From NCBI GenBank assembly GCA_009767595.1, contig VSDK01003626.1, forward strand, positions 67,765 to 131,764: 64,000 nucleotides of DNA, read 5' to 3'. The notes beneath the pieces are model-generated. The model saw nothing but the letters and a program-made list of their open reading frames with translations. It was not told where the DNA came from and did no database searches. A program made the translations under genes and the position numbers. The DNA is from Symbiodinium kawagutii. Lineage: Eukaryota; Sar; Dinophyceae; Suessiales; Symbiodiniaceae. This document shows positions 21,494-32,911 of this stretch, piece by piece. Each line of letters begins with the position of its first letter. Within the stretch, counting starts at the first letter, position 1.

Positions 21494-21657
21494 GCAGATT
21501 CCATCACTTTGAATGCTGCCATGGACGCTTGTGGCAGAGCTGGTGAGTGGCAACGTGCCCTGGGAATCTTCGATGACTTTGAACGCTTGGAATTGAAACT
21601 CACAGCTGTTTCTTGCACTTCGCTGGTCAGTGCATGTGAGAATGCGAAACGCTGGCA
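21494..21657 (+). CDS. PPR protein exon 2 (gene 1)
   Basis: After GGTGCCAG the frame reads ADSITLNAAMDACGRAGEWQ, then a second repeat TAVSCTSLVSACENAKRW. It ends CGCTGGCA|GTGCCC two bases into a codon. The next exon at 21,947 supplies the missing G, giving an unbroken W-Q. Confidence 0.8.
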
Positions 21658-21946
21658 GTGCCCTGGCAGTAGAAGCGAGCCAATCAGCAACAATGGAGGG
21701 GTACAACCGACATCGAAGCAACATCTAAGCAACATCTAAGCAACATGAAACAATAATGTATCCAATCAACTTGGGCAACAAAAACCTTGAAGAAGTGAAA
21801 CATACTAGTACGACCAACAGCTGCTGGCCCAGGAAATATCTTCATAGGCTGAGGAGGGTGTTGGGATTTGTGTTTCTGTTGTCCAATAGTCACCGTGTTT
21901 TTACTCTGCATCACTCTGAGCATCTTGGTGCTGTCCTTGGGCCAAG

Positions 21947-22145
21947 GCAAGCGTTGGCATTGCTGCGCTACGCTCTTGATCATTCATGTGCGGATCGAAT
22001 GACATGCAATGCTGCGATGAGTGCATGTGGCTTGGCATCAGCATGGCAGAATTCATTGGCAGTGCTGGACTTCATGAAACGTTCGTCATTGCCCGCCTTT
22101 CAACCTTCAACTGTCACTTGGCTTGCCACGCTGACTGGTTGCTGG
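21947..22145 (+). CDS. PPR protein exon 3 (gene 1)
   Basis: After GGGCCAAG the frame reads QALALLRYALDHSCADRMTC, NAAMSACGLASAWQNSLAVL and then PSTVTWLATLTGC. This is one and a half PPR units and fits directly after exon 2. The 3' border was not resolved. Confidence 0.75.
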
Positions 22146-22766
22146 GGATGGTTCAGGGCTGTGGTGTTCCATGGCAGCCACACCATTGCTTCAGGGTGAC
22201 TTGTTGGGAGGCAACTTGGGACTGGCAAATCACAACAGATTAGGGATGTATGCTGGGTAGTCAGACTCACCTCGCCCAGTTTTTTGTTTCATCACTTTAG
22301 GATTTTCATTGATTTTGATCGGCAGTAATCAACCTCCTTCCAGCATCATCCGTAGCACTGAAGTCTTTTCAAACGTTATTAGCCATGGCAAAACCGCTAT
22401 TAACGATTGGGTTCCAGCTGTACTTGAAGAGGAACTGCATGAAAGCAGCAAAAAGGGAGTGTTAATCAGGCGATCATGATGAATCACCACTGAGCAAACT
22501 AGCTAACGATCGAACTAAGTAAGTAACCAACTATGTAATCAACTAACTAACCAGTTCAAAACAGGAACTAGACAAACTGACTGACTAGACTAGCCAGATC
22601 CAAAACTATTATCCAACCATGAAAATCTCAACTCTTACCGGATACTTCAAACCAACAGATTGTTACGTCCAAAGCTGTTGATTCAGTGCTTGTTGCTGAG
22701 CTCAGAGTGCTTGGAGCGAAGGAGTGATCCTCCAGGGCTAAGCACCGAAGGTCAAGACGTGCCAAG

Positions 22767-22886
22767 GTGACCTACAACTCCGCCATCAGCGCCTGCGACG
22801 CTGCAGAGCTCTGGGAAGAAGCGCTGCAGCTCTACGCGGAAGCGAAGAAAACCCACGAGACTCGGCGATCTGCAGAAGTGATCTGA
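22767..22886 (+). CDS. PPR protein terminal exon (gene 1)
   Basis: The sequence after GTGCCAAG reads VTYNSAISACDAAELWEEAL, then a lysine-rich tail and a TGA at 22,884-22,886. It is a clear PPR unit and a natural C-terminus for gene 1. Confidence 0.72.
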   Translation: MTYNSAISACDAAELWEEALQLYAEAKKTHETRRSAEVI

Positions 22887-23749
22887 TACGAATCACCACC
22901 AGGAACTTCAGTTTACCAATAAAGTAGACTAGTAATCAGTAGACTAATAATCTACATCAGTAAAAGTAGACTAGTAGTAAAAGTATCCAGTAATCAGTAG
23001 GTGACTGGTAAACTTGGAGTAAAAGTGATTAGAAATTTGTCATCAGTTGACTGGTAGTTATTGGAGTAAGAGTGCTAGCAATCGTTGGAAATTTTTCACT
23101 TCAACAGCTAATGGTGTAATCAGAAGTGTAGTTGTAAGTGCAGTTGCAGCTGTAAGTACTTGGTACTTAGTAGTTAGACCACGGACGCTTGTAGTGTCTA
23201 TTCTCGTTTTCCCAGACTCCAAAATGTCGGGCCAATGTCAGATGCGTCAGGTACGCCTTTTGGCCTTGTGTTTCCATTTGTGTTGCGGATCCACAAAGAT
23301 CCTTTGGTGAACCACATTGGTGATTTCACATCACGAGATCATGGGGATCCGAGCTACAGTTGCCCAGCAGGTCAATGGTTGGGGAGAACCGTACGCAGGT
23401 AATCCAAAATTCATCATATAAAATCCAACAATTGTTGGGTACCGCCTTACTGCCACTTTTTTGATCGTGGTTTATCACTCCTGCATGCTTCAATGCAGTG
23501 GTTTATCGCTTATCCATTGAAGTCGGGCTTGCAACATAAAGTACATCTAGGTGGCCAGCGAGGCAACACCTTTTGGTATCTGAAGTGTAGGACGGCGCCG
23601 AATGGATCGTTCCTTTGGGATTGAATCCACCATTCGTTTTTCAAGAGCTCATAGGGAACCCCCAAATGCCATACTGCATTGACTTGACCACCTATGGATG
23701 CACCCAGTGGTTGCATTCGCGCTTCCTGTTCCTCAGCTGTTATCCCAGG
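22887..23749. other. Intergenic or intronic DNA
   Basis: 22,900-23,060 has AAGTAGACTAGTAGTAA-type irregular repeats. No gene is supported. Confidence 0.45.
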
Positions 23750-23930
23750 ACATCATTACATGCAACTCGCTGATCAGTGCCTGTGCCAAACGTTTGCAAT
23801 GGCAGTGTGCCATCCATTTGTTGAAAGAGCTTCCGATGGATCGCTTGTGCCCAACAGTTGTCACCTACGGCGCAAGCATCAGTGCATGTGAGAAGGCCTC
23901 TCAATGGCAGAGGGCCCTGCATCTCTTCAG
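23750..23930 (+). CDS. PPR protein exon (gene 2)
   Basis: After TTATCCCAG the frame reads DIITCNSLISACAKRLQWQC, then PTVVTYGASISACEKASQWQ and RALHLF. It closely resembles exon 1 of gene 1 (PTVVTYGASLTACEKASQWR), which suggests duplication of a PPR unit or gene. An ATG at 23,698 is in frame, so the start of the gene may lie just upstream. Confidence 0.78.
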
Positions 23931-24582
23931 TTTTGTTCCTTCCAACTTCACTCTGGACCGGGGGAGGGGTCAAGGGAAGTCGTCCACATTTTCGGAACAA
24001 CCCTCAGTCAACATGCCACAAAAAACTATCACTTTCAATACTTTGGGGTACGCCAATGATGGACCACTGAAGAAGGGAATCCAGACGTGCCTAGATGAAC
24101 ATTTGATGAAACGATTCCAGATTCGATGACTGTTCAGAAATGAACATTGTATGTTGAAATGTGCTGCCGTATTGCCAACACTTGTTCACCTCCACCATAG
24201 CTGGAAAAGACTACGATTAACCGCTGTCAGTTCCCACAGCCATGAACACCAATAAATAAGGAGGAATGACTGTACCAAGCTATTCCAACCAAAGCAAAGC
24301 TCGTATTGATCAGCAGCAAGCACTACCAACCATAACCGAAGTGTCCATTAGCCACTAGTAACCACTCTTAAGCATCATTCACCATCATAAACCATTGGCT
24401 ATAAGCAAGGACCAATCAGCATACACCATTACTATTGGTTATTGGTGATCTCTATGACCAACGTTTACCAGCTCTTACCAACCATCTTTTCACCATCATC
24501 AACCATTACTTAACCATAGTTTTTTTCCTAAGCGATATGCGGCCTGCAGTTGAGCTACATGCCCGCAGTTGGCTGAGTTTAC
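23931..24582. other. Intron-like DNA, ACCATCA-rich
   Basis: From 24,200 the plus strand is dominated by ACCA, CATCA and CCAAT words without strict periodicity. No gene is seen. Confidence 0.5.
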
Positions 24583-24640
24583 TTGGTGAACCACCAGCCA
24601 CCTTGGTGAACCACCAGCCACCTTGGTTAGCCACCAGCCG
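24583..24640. repeat. 20-bp tandem repeat, about 3 copies
   Basis: TTGGTGAACCACCAGCCACC is repeated twice exactly, followed by a diverged third copy, just before the next PPR exon. Confidence 0.9.
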
Positions 24641-24672
24641 CTTCCCCACCCTTGATGCCCCGGATGCGCCAG

Positions 24673-24785
24673 GACACCACGGCGGTGGCCGCCTACGACA
24701 GCGCCATTTCGGTGTGTCGACGGCTGCAGCTGTGGCAGACAGCGCTGCAGCTCTTTGGGGCGCTGGGCGCGCTCGACCCGGCAAC
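24673..24785 (+). CDS. PPR protein exon (gene 2)
   Basis: After GGATGCGCCAG the frame reads DTTAVAAYDSAISVCRRLQL, then WQTALQLFGALGAL. This is one PPR unit with the usual Y-xx-AIS-C turn. It is GC-rich compared with the AT-rich flanks. The 3' border is uncertain. Confidence 0.68.
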
Positions 24786-24983
24786 TTGGACCATCATTGA
24801 TCGTTGTTTTGAACCTTTCTTTGCCATTCTGAACCACCAACAAGCAGCAGCGCTAATTCAGGTCATCTTCTATGTCTATCACCAGCATTCTTGGTCATAA
24901 AGTTCAACGAACACCAGCACCCAAACTATCGAACACAAGCTATTCATCAAGCCAAACTGATCCAACTTCCAACTTTTTCCCAG

Positions 24984-25150
24984 GCCGAGTTGGTGGAAGT
25001 TTCCTCCAATCTCCTCGCGTTTCTTCCCTGGCGGAGCTCCCTCGCCTTGCTCAGCGGCCGCGCGAGGGCCTTTGGCGCCGTGCTGTCGCGCTGCTGCTGC
25101 GCCAGTGCTGCCGAGCCTGCAGTGGGGCTGCTGAAGCATGGCGGAGGGAT
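24984..25150 (+). CDS. Candidate PPR-like exon (gene 2)
   Basis: After TTTTTCCCAG the frame reads AELVEVSSNLLAFLPWRSSL, then RARAFGAVLSRCCCASAAEP and AVGLLKHGG. The helical, alanine- and leucine-rich composition fits a degenerate PPR pair. It is GC-rich with a good polypyrimidine tract. Family membership is less certain than for the other exons. Confidence 0.5.
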
Positions 25151-25560
25151 GGGTGGACGGGATGAGAACTGTGGTCATGGTATGTCATAGTATTGTTTGT
25201 CATCAGTAAAGAAAAACAATAGGGGATAAACAGACTATATGACTGTGGGTCATAACCAACAACCCTCAAAAAGGGTAGTAATTCACATCCCATCAGTTTG
25301 ACAAGTTTGGCCATTTCTGGGATGTGAACAGCCTTGGGTACAAGGTATTGACTCACAGCCATACGAGCAATGCCACAAGACAACCACTATTGACTGTTAC
25401 TGATCCTTGCCAAACATGGTTGTTTTTTGGCTATGTTCTTAACCATGATTTCATGATATTGTCTTGAGATACTGGTCATGGGGGTCCTATACTTAGCACC
25501 GCCACGGCGATATCTATGGTAAACCACCACTTGTGTATGCTAAAATTGGTTTTAATTCAG

Positions 25561-25705
25561 AGCTGCATCCACCATGTGTTACATGGGTCAGACCGGCATC
25601 CCTTGGTCGATGCATTTGGCACCAAGGACAGATCTGCAAGTGACAGCGGAAAGTGCTCTGAGAGAAGCGGCAAAATCGAAACGCTGCGGCTTGGAGGTGG
25701 ACCAT
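25561..25705 (+). CDS. Candidate exon, unknown product
   Basis: After TTTTAATTCAG the frame (one base, then AAS) reads MCYMGQTGIPWSMHLAPRTD, then LQVTAESALREAAKSKRCG and LEVDHG, with a possible donor CATG|GTGGGC. Composition is protein-like. Its position after gene 2 PPR exons makes it a possible C-terminal exon of that gene. Confidence 0.42.
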
Positions 25706-25710
25706 GGTGG

Positions 25711-26621
25711 GCCATGGTGGACCTGATGGGCGATAAACTGTTGGATGGATGGGAATGAACCCCCGTTTAGATGAGACCTCTCCCCTCTCCAGATTTTTTT
25801 CGCAGAGAAAGGTTGCCTTCCCTAACTAGAGTAAGCTATGCTTTTTGACGAGAAGATTTGGTGATTATGTGGAATTGAGGTAATTCCAATAGTTGTTAAG
25901 CACCTCTTTTTATATCCCCATATAGGTCCATTCCAAATTCCCAGTTAAAACCATGGAGTTTTTTCATGGGACATACCAATACAGCGCAAAATGCGCCCCT
26001 GAACTGACTATGGGCTCCTGTCAACCCCAGTGGCTTCCATGGGACAGGCGATGGGACATAGATGGCCTGCAGCCAGTTCAAGACGATGTGAATAAAGACA
26101 GTCTCAAACATGCAAATGTGATTGAACCAAGACTATCAACATGTCTACCATCATGATGAGACATGTTTGAACATGACAAAATGTAGAGACTGTTGATTAT
26201 CCATCATGATGATGGAAGACATTCCTGATGATCAACGATGATTAATCAAACAGCCACCACTATTAGGCATTGCTAAAGATGTGTACAACACATCTTCAGG
26301 CACGTCATCTGCGGAATGCCATCTTTTCAGCCTTGGGGTCGACGGGGGGAAACGGTTGACCGTATGGCTGGCAGAGACCAACCTTGGTGTCGTGGCTCTA
26401 GGCTACTGGTTGGTCGTTGATGTAGTGGTCAATGACTGTTCGATGGATCGTTGGAAGATGATCCATCCATTGTTTATGGTCAGTTCTTGTTGACCTGTGA
26501 TAGATGAAGATTGAACAATGTATGGTTAAACAGCATTAAATGTTCCATGGTTCAATGAGGGCCAACAACAGTCAGTCAATGATTTGAAGCCTGTGAAGCG
26601 AGGTTTCATAAGTCATTGCAG
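25711..26621. other. Intron-like DNA
   Basis: A GC-richer patch at 26,300-26,400 has two open readings and a CTTCAG acceptor before it, but neither reading can be preferred. Nothing else is supported. Confidence 0.35.
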
Positions 26622-26723
26622 GTGGATCTTTCGAAACGGGATGACCGGCTGCACCATTGGCTCCAGCTTGACCTTACTCCCAGAGAGCCGCCTTTCACCA
26701 GCGAGTTGGCGCTTGGGGAACAG
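26622..26723 (+). CDS. Candidate 34-codon exon
   Basis: A TCATTGCAG acceptor and a GAACAG|GTCGAT donor flank exactly 34 codons, phase 0 at both ends. They read VDLSKRDDRLHHWLQLDLTP and on to FTSELALGEQ. Composition is protein-like and borders are good. No family is recognised. Confidence 0.5.
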
Positions 26724-28188
26724 GTCGATGATGGCCATTTCTGAGCAAACTTCTCATGTGACCAACTTATGACAGCTCTAGATGTGTCTGAGAGTTTGGT
26801 TTATGTCTAGCTATGACTTGTTGGTTTTATCATGTGATAGCCAAGAGAACTCTCAGTAACACCAAACCCGGCTTGCTGCGGCACCGCGCACCGGTTGGAG
26901 ATCAACCCCACCAACCCTTGGGAGACTGGAACATGGCTCATGGTGGTTGCTGATTCCTCAATGGTCACCCTAGGGAGGTTTGTGATTTAAATGCTGCCAG
27001 ACGATGGTTCATCGCAATTGCTCAGGCATAGTTCTTAGGCAGTCGAAAAAACAGCGGCTGAGCCACGCCTGGGACTTAGCACCTTGTGCTCCCACGTGCC
27101 GTGCCACCTTTGGTGCGCCATGAGCGCCGCCAATGAAGCGGTGGCACCGAGCGCTGTGGCTGCTGCATGGGGCACCCAGTGGGCAGTTCTGCCTGGTTGG
27201 TGGTTGATGATCGTTTCTGGAACCAGTCAATCATGATTATTGTTGTTGACGGTTGCTGATGGTTGTTGATGGTTGTTGATGGTTGGTTCATGGTGATCAA
27301 AAATGATTCATTATTGCTGAGGCTGGTTGTATTGCTGAATTGATGACGGTTCGCAATTGATAATCATGGTCGAATCATGGTAAGTATCTGGCTGATAATG
27401 ATTGATGGTGACTGGGTATGTTTGACAATGCTTGATAAGGGGGGACCATGACCAGCAACAACAATGTCCAACAATAGCGATGGTTGATCACCTTTGGTGG
27501 CAACGGTGAATCAGAATTGGCAGTAGATATTTACCATGATGGTTTACCTGGTTAACGTTGGTTATCTAACGTAATTGGCATGATTTAGCCATCAGGCATT
27601 AATCATCCGCATGATTTACGTGGCTTCTATTTTCATTTGGCTGATTTTGGCTTCGCAGGCGATGTTCGATCATAATTTAATTGTCACGCTGCTTGCAGGT
27701 TGTCATTGATCTTTTAGTCGAAGGAAGCAAGCGCCAAGGTCCCTGGTTGCTGGTTTTGAATCTTCTTTTTCTATCAAGTGAGATGACTGCTTGAAAGACC
27801 AAATATTCCTGGCATGAACGAGGACTTGAAGGGACTGATGTGTTTATGTGGTCTTCTAAGGGGTTATTTTGTAGAACTTCTCGGTAATCTTGATCAAGGA
27901 TGAATTGGTAGCGTCGCCATTGGTCAAGAAATGATTTGGGTAGCATTGTCTCTAGTGCACATCTTCTTCACTGCTGGTCATACACCATGATGACGATTGC
28001 TGTTCCTCCCGTTGATAAGAACAAGACCATCATGACAACCAAGCAACCAAGAATCAACAACCATCAATAACAAGAACTAACCAACTTCATCCAATCTGGC
28101 AACCAACCCGCCACCACCCTCCACAACGTCACGGTGTCCCACATGGCACGACCCTCGTCCCCCCGCTCCACCTGCGCTGAGCCCCAAG
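26724..28188. other. Intron-like DNA with TGGTTGATGG words
   Basis: Plus-strand T/G-rich words such as GGTTGTTGATGG dominate from 27,200. A GC-rich patch at 27,085-27,180 may hide an exon (a reading with CAMSAANEAVAPSAV) but I could not fix its borders. Confidence 0.4.
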
Positions 28189-28280
28189 GTCTTCGGTGCT
28201 TCGTGTCGTGCTGAGCGATGTCGATTTCAGTGTGGAGCTGGTGCCGCGCCCGAAAAAAAACTGCCAGTGGAACTGCCAAG
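28189..28280 (+). CDS. Candidate exon, unknown product
   Basis: After GAGCCCCAAG the frame reads [20 protein letters not shown] and NCQWNCQGW. It alternates hydrophobic and polar residues like a beta-strand and ends with two close cysteines. The exon stands out in GC content from its flanks. The donor is unclear. Confidence 0.42.
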
Positions 28281-28305
28281 GGTGGACTCCAACGTTGAAG
28301 GGGTT

Positions 28306-28462
28306 GATGGATGGTTGACCTATGGGTGGTTGACCCATGGGTGGTTGACCCATGGGTGGTTGACCCATGGGTGGTTGACCCATGGGTGGTTGATCCATGG
28401 GTGGTTGACCTATGGGTGGTTGACCCATGGGTGGTTGATCCATGGGTGGTTGACCCATGGTG
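28306..28462. repeat. 15-bp tandem repeat GGGTGGTTGACCCAT
   Basis: About ten units with few changes (ACCCAT, ATCCAT or ACCTAT variants). Each junction forms the palindrome ACCCATGGGT. On the minus strand the unit reads MGQPP repeated in an open frame (28,129-28,512), which I regard as a by-product. Confidence 0.95.
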
Positions 28463-30380
28463 AAAGGTTCGAAGTTTTGGGGCTGGATAAACTGATAGGT
28501 GGTGAAATTCATGGTGAATAGTTGATGTTGTGCTTACTCCGATTGATAATGGTGGCTTAGTCGTGGTTATGATGGTTAGTGGCGGTTGGTGGTTGCAAAT
28601 GGTTATACTAGTGGTTGATGATGGTCGAGAATGGCGGAGATAAATCGTTCACAGGTTGAGCAATGGTACATACTGGATGAACAGGGAAACCAACCAACAA
28701 CAATAGTAGTTGGAATGATGGCTTGTGCTGGATAAAGATGATTCATTTAAGGTGATTCATCCTCGTTGGTGATGGCTAATACTGAATGCGAACGGTCAAT
28801 TGTCATCAGGCATTAGATAACGGTTGATGATGGTTGATGAGGGCTGAGGTGTCAAATCATCATCAGACACTGAGAATCATGAATTGCAACATCAAGCGCG
28901 AGCATCTATCAAGCATGATCACATGCATCGTGCTTCTATCATTCACTGCAAGGCTATTCACCATCTATTGATTACAACATGCATCATAGTCATAGGGAAC
29001 GTGGGTGTGCACCCCACCTCTGGCAGCAGGCTACGAACCGCGGGCACAGGGTTCGCTCACTGACCTTACAGGGTTAATTGCATGGGTTATATCCCAGGAA
29101 ACTCACCCCAGCAGCTAGTCATACGGCAGCAAACCATGTGTTCTGCAATTGGAGCTTCATGATTACGAACCGCCAAACCACTGGATCTAACACCAACGGT
29201 TTTTTGCATTAGGCGTTTTCCCTGCGCATCAAGGTGATTTATTCTAGTTTGGAACTATCACTTCTAGGAGAAAGAATGGCAACCACAAGATTGGTGCCTC
29301 ATGGTGAAATATTTCCCGCACAAACCACCAATGATGGTTCATCATGTTCAATCGCGCTGAAATCCAGGTGAACCATGGAAATTTATGATTGAAACTGGAT
29401 GATAATGGTAAATCATGTAAAATAAACCAGTTTCATCATAGCCAGCAATTGTGAATTGCTGCAGAATAGAAACAACAAACATGTCAAGACATGTTGAATC
29501 ACGGCTCAAAGATGTTGAAAGTAGATCCCGTAGTGCATGAGTTTCCGAACCTGTTCCATCATTGGAGTGTAGGGATTCGCCACGGCTTCGAAGAGGTCGA
29601 CGTTTCCGATGCCAGCGTCTTCTGCACTGTCACCACCGCAGCCGAGGCTATCGGATGGGGTTTGCTGCTATTCTGGGAAGCAAAATCTGGTGATTGACCC
29701 TCTGGTAAAGTGACCTGGAAGCTAGACATCTCCATTTTTCGAATAGGTATACCACCGTAAGTGGCGGTGGACTTTCTACGCAACCAGCCTAGTTTGCCAG
29801 AGTGTAAGTTGAGTCTATGGTTCACCAGGAGCCTACCATCTAAGAAACCTGGACTCCATTATGTACCGAGATTTTGTACTGTTTTTTTCATCCATCCTGG
29901 CTACAGCCAATCTCCCTCTTGGATTGTTGGATACCAACTCTGCGATCTGGAACATGGGATAGAATCTTATCAAACAAGCCATCGCATGCTTCACAGGTTT
30001 ATCTTGAATAGTGATAGGATTTGCCAAATCCGATTCGGGACCACGCTGCAACATGATATCTTGGATGGTTGCAAGACGGGAGATCCAAATGATAACCCGC
30101 TCCAAATGTTCTATGGGTTTATCCTGGATCGTGACAGGAGTTGATATGTCCATCAAGTTTGTGAACAGTTTCATAGCCATCATCTCTCCAAAGCCTCTTA
30201 AACAAACTGAAATCATGATCCAAAAGGTCAGCCAACTCTTTTCCTACCAGATTTTTTTTGCAATGAAGGAATCATCAGCCATTACTAACCACCACTAACC
30301 ATGGCCATGGCCATTGATTCCTACGGTCAGCCATGGCCACGTGATTCGAACCCACGGCGCCCGGGGGCGCTCGCTCAAAG
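28463..30380. other. Intron-like DNA
   Basis: Mostly low-complexity DNA. Between 29,500 and 30,220 complexity is higher, and a minus-strand frame (29,833-30,216) repeats an ITIQDKPxxH motif. Its nature is unclear and I do not call it a gene. Confidence 0.35.
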
Positions 30381-30500
30381 GCGTTGCCCGGGTCCGTGTG
30401 GCTCTACATCACGGCGCTGGGAGAAGAGCCCAGCAGCAGCGACGCTGTGGCGACGGGATGGGTTGCAGGGGTACCGTGGGGACGCCTTAGCCACCAGTTG
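30381..30500 (+). CDS. Candidate 40-codon exon
   Basis: A CGCTCAAAG acceptor and a CAGTTG|GTAAGG donor flank exactly 40 codons, phase 0 at both ends. They read ALPGSVWLYITALGEEPSSS, DAVATGWVAG and VPWGRLSHQL. This is among the best-bordered single exons in the window. Unknown family. Confidence 0.58.
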
Positions 30501-31358
30501 GTAAGGTTGGTAAATCCCCACCATTGCAACCATTACCAACCTTACCAACTGGTGAATGGTTGCTAAATGGTTGGTAAATGCAACCATTAACCAAAGGTTG
30601 GTAAATGGTCCATGATTCATTGAGTGGTTGCTAAATGGTTGGTTATGGTTGAGGAATGTTTGCCATGGGTAGGGCAACCAATGGCAACCATTGCGATTGG
30701 TAACCATGGTAAATGGTTGGTTAAGCTTAATGGTTGCCTTACCTTAAAGTTAAGGTATAACCACCAGTGATGGTGAGTTGATTGGTAGTTAGGAATTTCT
30801 TAGTGCCAAGCTTAATTGATTGTTGAAACTTGTCTTATGATTGATGGTCAAGACATCCTTAATGTTGAGGTTAATGGTGAAAGGTATCCGACTTGGATGG
30901 TTATATAATGGCTGGTTAATTAGTGGGTGTTGGTGGTGGTGCAGGTTGGTGATGGTCAATTATTAAGCTTGGTAATGGTTGATGCTTGAAGTATATAAAA
31001 GTTAGCTTAATATAATGGTTGATGCTTGGTACCAAGTTACTTTTTTGATGGTTTAAAGTTAATGCTTACTGATTCATGATGGTCATTGGTATTTTATGAT
31101 GTGCTTCAATTCCCACCTCACCAAATAGTTGATGGTCTTTTTGTCGAAGAGCCGACCTGGATCCACCCGCCGCAACATAGACGTCACAAGCAACATAGAG
31201 AAACAACCAGCATTTGACGAAAGCAACAGTTCACCAACACAAACCACCCAATCAACGGTCAACGAACCCAAGCCCACCACCCATTCACCAACCTAAGACA
31301 CCACCTACCTAACCAACCTAACCAAAGCCACAGCCACCTAAGCCGCCAACGTAACCCA
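30501..31358. other. Intron-like DNA, GGTTGGTAAATGG words
   Basis: Irregular repeats of TGGTTGGTAAATGGTTG and their reverse complements occupy 30,500-30,760. The rest is AT-rich. No gene is seen. Confidence 0.5.
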
Positions 31359-31463
31359 GCAACCCATGGCTGGGTATCCAAGGATGTCAAGGCAGCTGTG
31401 GGCGCCGTGGGTCTTTCGAGCTGCACAGACATGGGAGATCCCATCACCGAGGAAGGCGAGGGC
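31359..31463 (+). CDS. Candidate exon, unknown product
   Basis: The frame reads HGWVSKDVKAAVGAVGLSSC, then TDMGDPITEEGEG, from an AACCCAG acceptor or from TATCCAAG at 31,382. It is GC-rich compared with its flanks. It is followed by GGTT-rich repeats. Confidence 0.42.
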
Positions 31464-31799
31464 TGGTTGGTTGGTTGGTTGGTTCGTGATGGGCCACTGG
31501 TTGGTTGGTTGATGGTTGGCTGATGGTTGGTGATCGATGAATGGTTGGTGAATGGTGGTTTGTGACTGGATTAGATTGTGCTAGATAGCAAACATCGTAC
31601 AACCAATTGCTAGTTAATAACCATTTGACCAAGTCAACCATAACAACCATCCGCTATAACCACCATAACCAGATAACAACTACAGTAGCCAAGGCAATTG
31701 CAATGACCTATAGCCATCAACAACCATCACTAACCATCAAGACTCGACCACTTCATCAACCATCATCCATGGTCAGTTGGCCCAACCACCGGCTTCACC

Positions 31800-31965
31800 A
31801 TGGTGGCTTCGCCGTTGCCCGCTGCAGTTGTAACGTTGGGCCTCAGCGGTTGCGGCCTCACCTTGGGGCAGAGCTATTCGCTGCAGTCGTTCTTCGAAGG
31901 CAACGGCACCAGGCGGGACATTGGTGATTTGTGGCGGTTGAAGGAAGGGTCCAAGGATCAATGGA
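31800..31965 (+). CDS. Candidate exon, unknown product
   Basis: The frame reads PLPAAVVTLGLSGCGLTLGQ, then SYSLQSFFEGNGT. It is GC-rich, hydrophobic and secreted-protein-like. CCGCTGCAG may be the acceptor. The 3' end was not resolved. Confidence 0.4.
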
Positions 31966-32449
31966 TGAATGGGTGGTTGAGTGGTAATGGTCGGTGAAAT
32001 GGTTGGTTGAATGCGGTTGGTGATGGTGAAATGGTTTGTGATGGTCAGGGGTTGCTGGTTGGTGAATGTGTGGTGATAAGTTGGTGAATGGGTGGATAAA
32101 TGATGGGTTTACCGATGGTCATTCCTGGTCGGACGGTCGTGAATGATGGTGGTTGACGATGCTTAATCAATGCTGGAGAAATTGGTGAAACAATGAGCTT
32201 TGTGATGGGAATAGAACTCTTAATTATGTAAAATTACTGTTGAGAAGGCGTGAGAAGTAGTGATAATGGTGAAAAGGTGGCTAAGGATGATTGACCAACT
32301 GTTGAATCCTCCGTTATTTGCTGGGTCAGTTTCTAAATGATTGAGGCCAACTTGCCAATCCCTGGCTTAGTTCTAGTAATATCAATGGTTTGATCGTTTC
32401 ATTATTCAAGTGATAGTTGACGATATCCTTCTGGGCTGCTGACCAGCAG
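31966..32449. other. Intron-like DNA, no gene seen
   Basis: TGGTGAATGG-type low-complexity sequence. Confidence 0.5.
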
Positions 32450-32501
32450 GACACTGGGCTTTCCAATCGGTGACACGGGTCTCCTGGTGCTTTCCACCAC
32501 G
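32450..32501 (+). CDS. Candidate short exon
   Basis: The frame RTLGFPIGDTGLLVLSTT lies between GACCAGCAG and CACCACG|GTGAAT. It is short, so the call rests on the borders and a protein-like reading. Confidence 0.35.
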
Positions 32502-32699
32502 GTGAATCGCTCATCCTGGAGGTTCTCTTGGTGACTGAAGCCGACAGAAATCGTTGATGGACAGCGAACAGCTGAGAGAGCTATGAAAATAGCTGGGAAG
32601 GTAGATTAGCTTCATCATGTCACCATCATTTATACAACTTTCATCATCAACCATCATTTCACCAAGCCATTTGACCATCAGTTCACCAAGCTTCGGGCA

Positions 32700-32800
32700 T
32701 CGTTGGACTTTCACCATGCCTTCACCCACCATGGCCCACCCACCATGGCCCACCCACCATGGTCCACCCACCATCGTCCACCCACCATGGTCCACCATCC
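32700..32800. repeat. CCCACCATGGTCCA tandem repeat
   Basis: Six to seven units of about 14 bases with the core CCCACCATGG[CT]CCA. It resembles an inverted form of the CCATGGGTGG repeat at 28,306. Confidence 0.85.
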
Positions 32801-32822
32801 ATGGGTCACCACGGTTCACCAG

Positions 32823-32911
32823 GCTGCTACGCCTGAACTTCACCGTCCCAGAGGAGCCCAGCCCTTTGCCCATCGGGCCCTACTGCAGCTCAGCTTACGG
32901 CAGCGGTGAAA
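32823..32911 (+). CDS. Candidate exon, unknown product
   Basis: Between TTCACCAG and GGCAGCG|GTGAAA the frame reads LLRLNFTVPEEPSPLPIGPY, then CSSAYGSG. A second frame is also open, so the phase is not certain. This is the last exon-like block before element 1. Confidence 0.4.

Noticed and set aside
28129-28512. A minus-strand frame with MGQPP repeats
   Set aside because: The 15-bp repeat is a multiple of three, so an open repeat frame is expected. No unique flanking domain.
30335-30370. Possible tRNA T-arm (GATTCGAACC)
   Set aside because: No matching acceptor stem, anticodon arm or D arm in the surrounding 90 bases on either strand.
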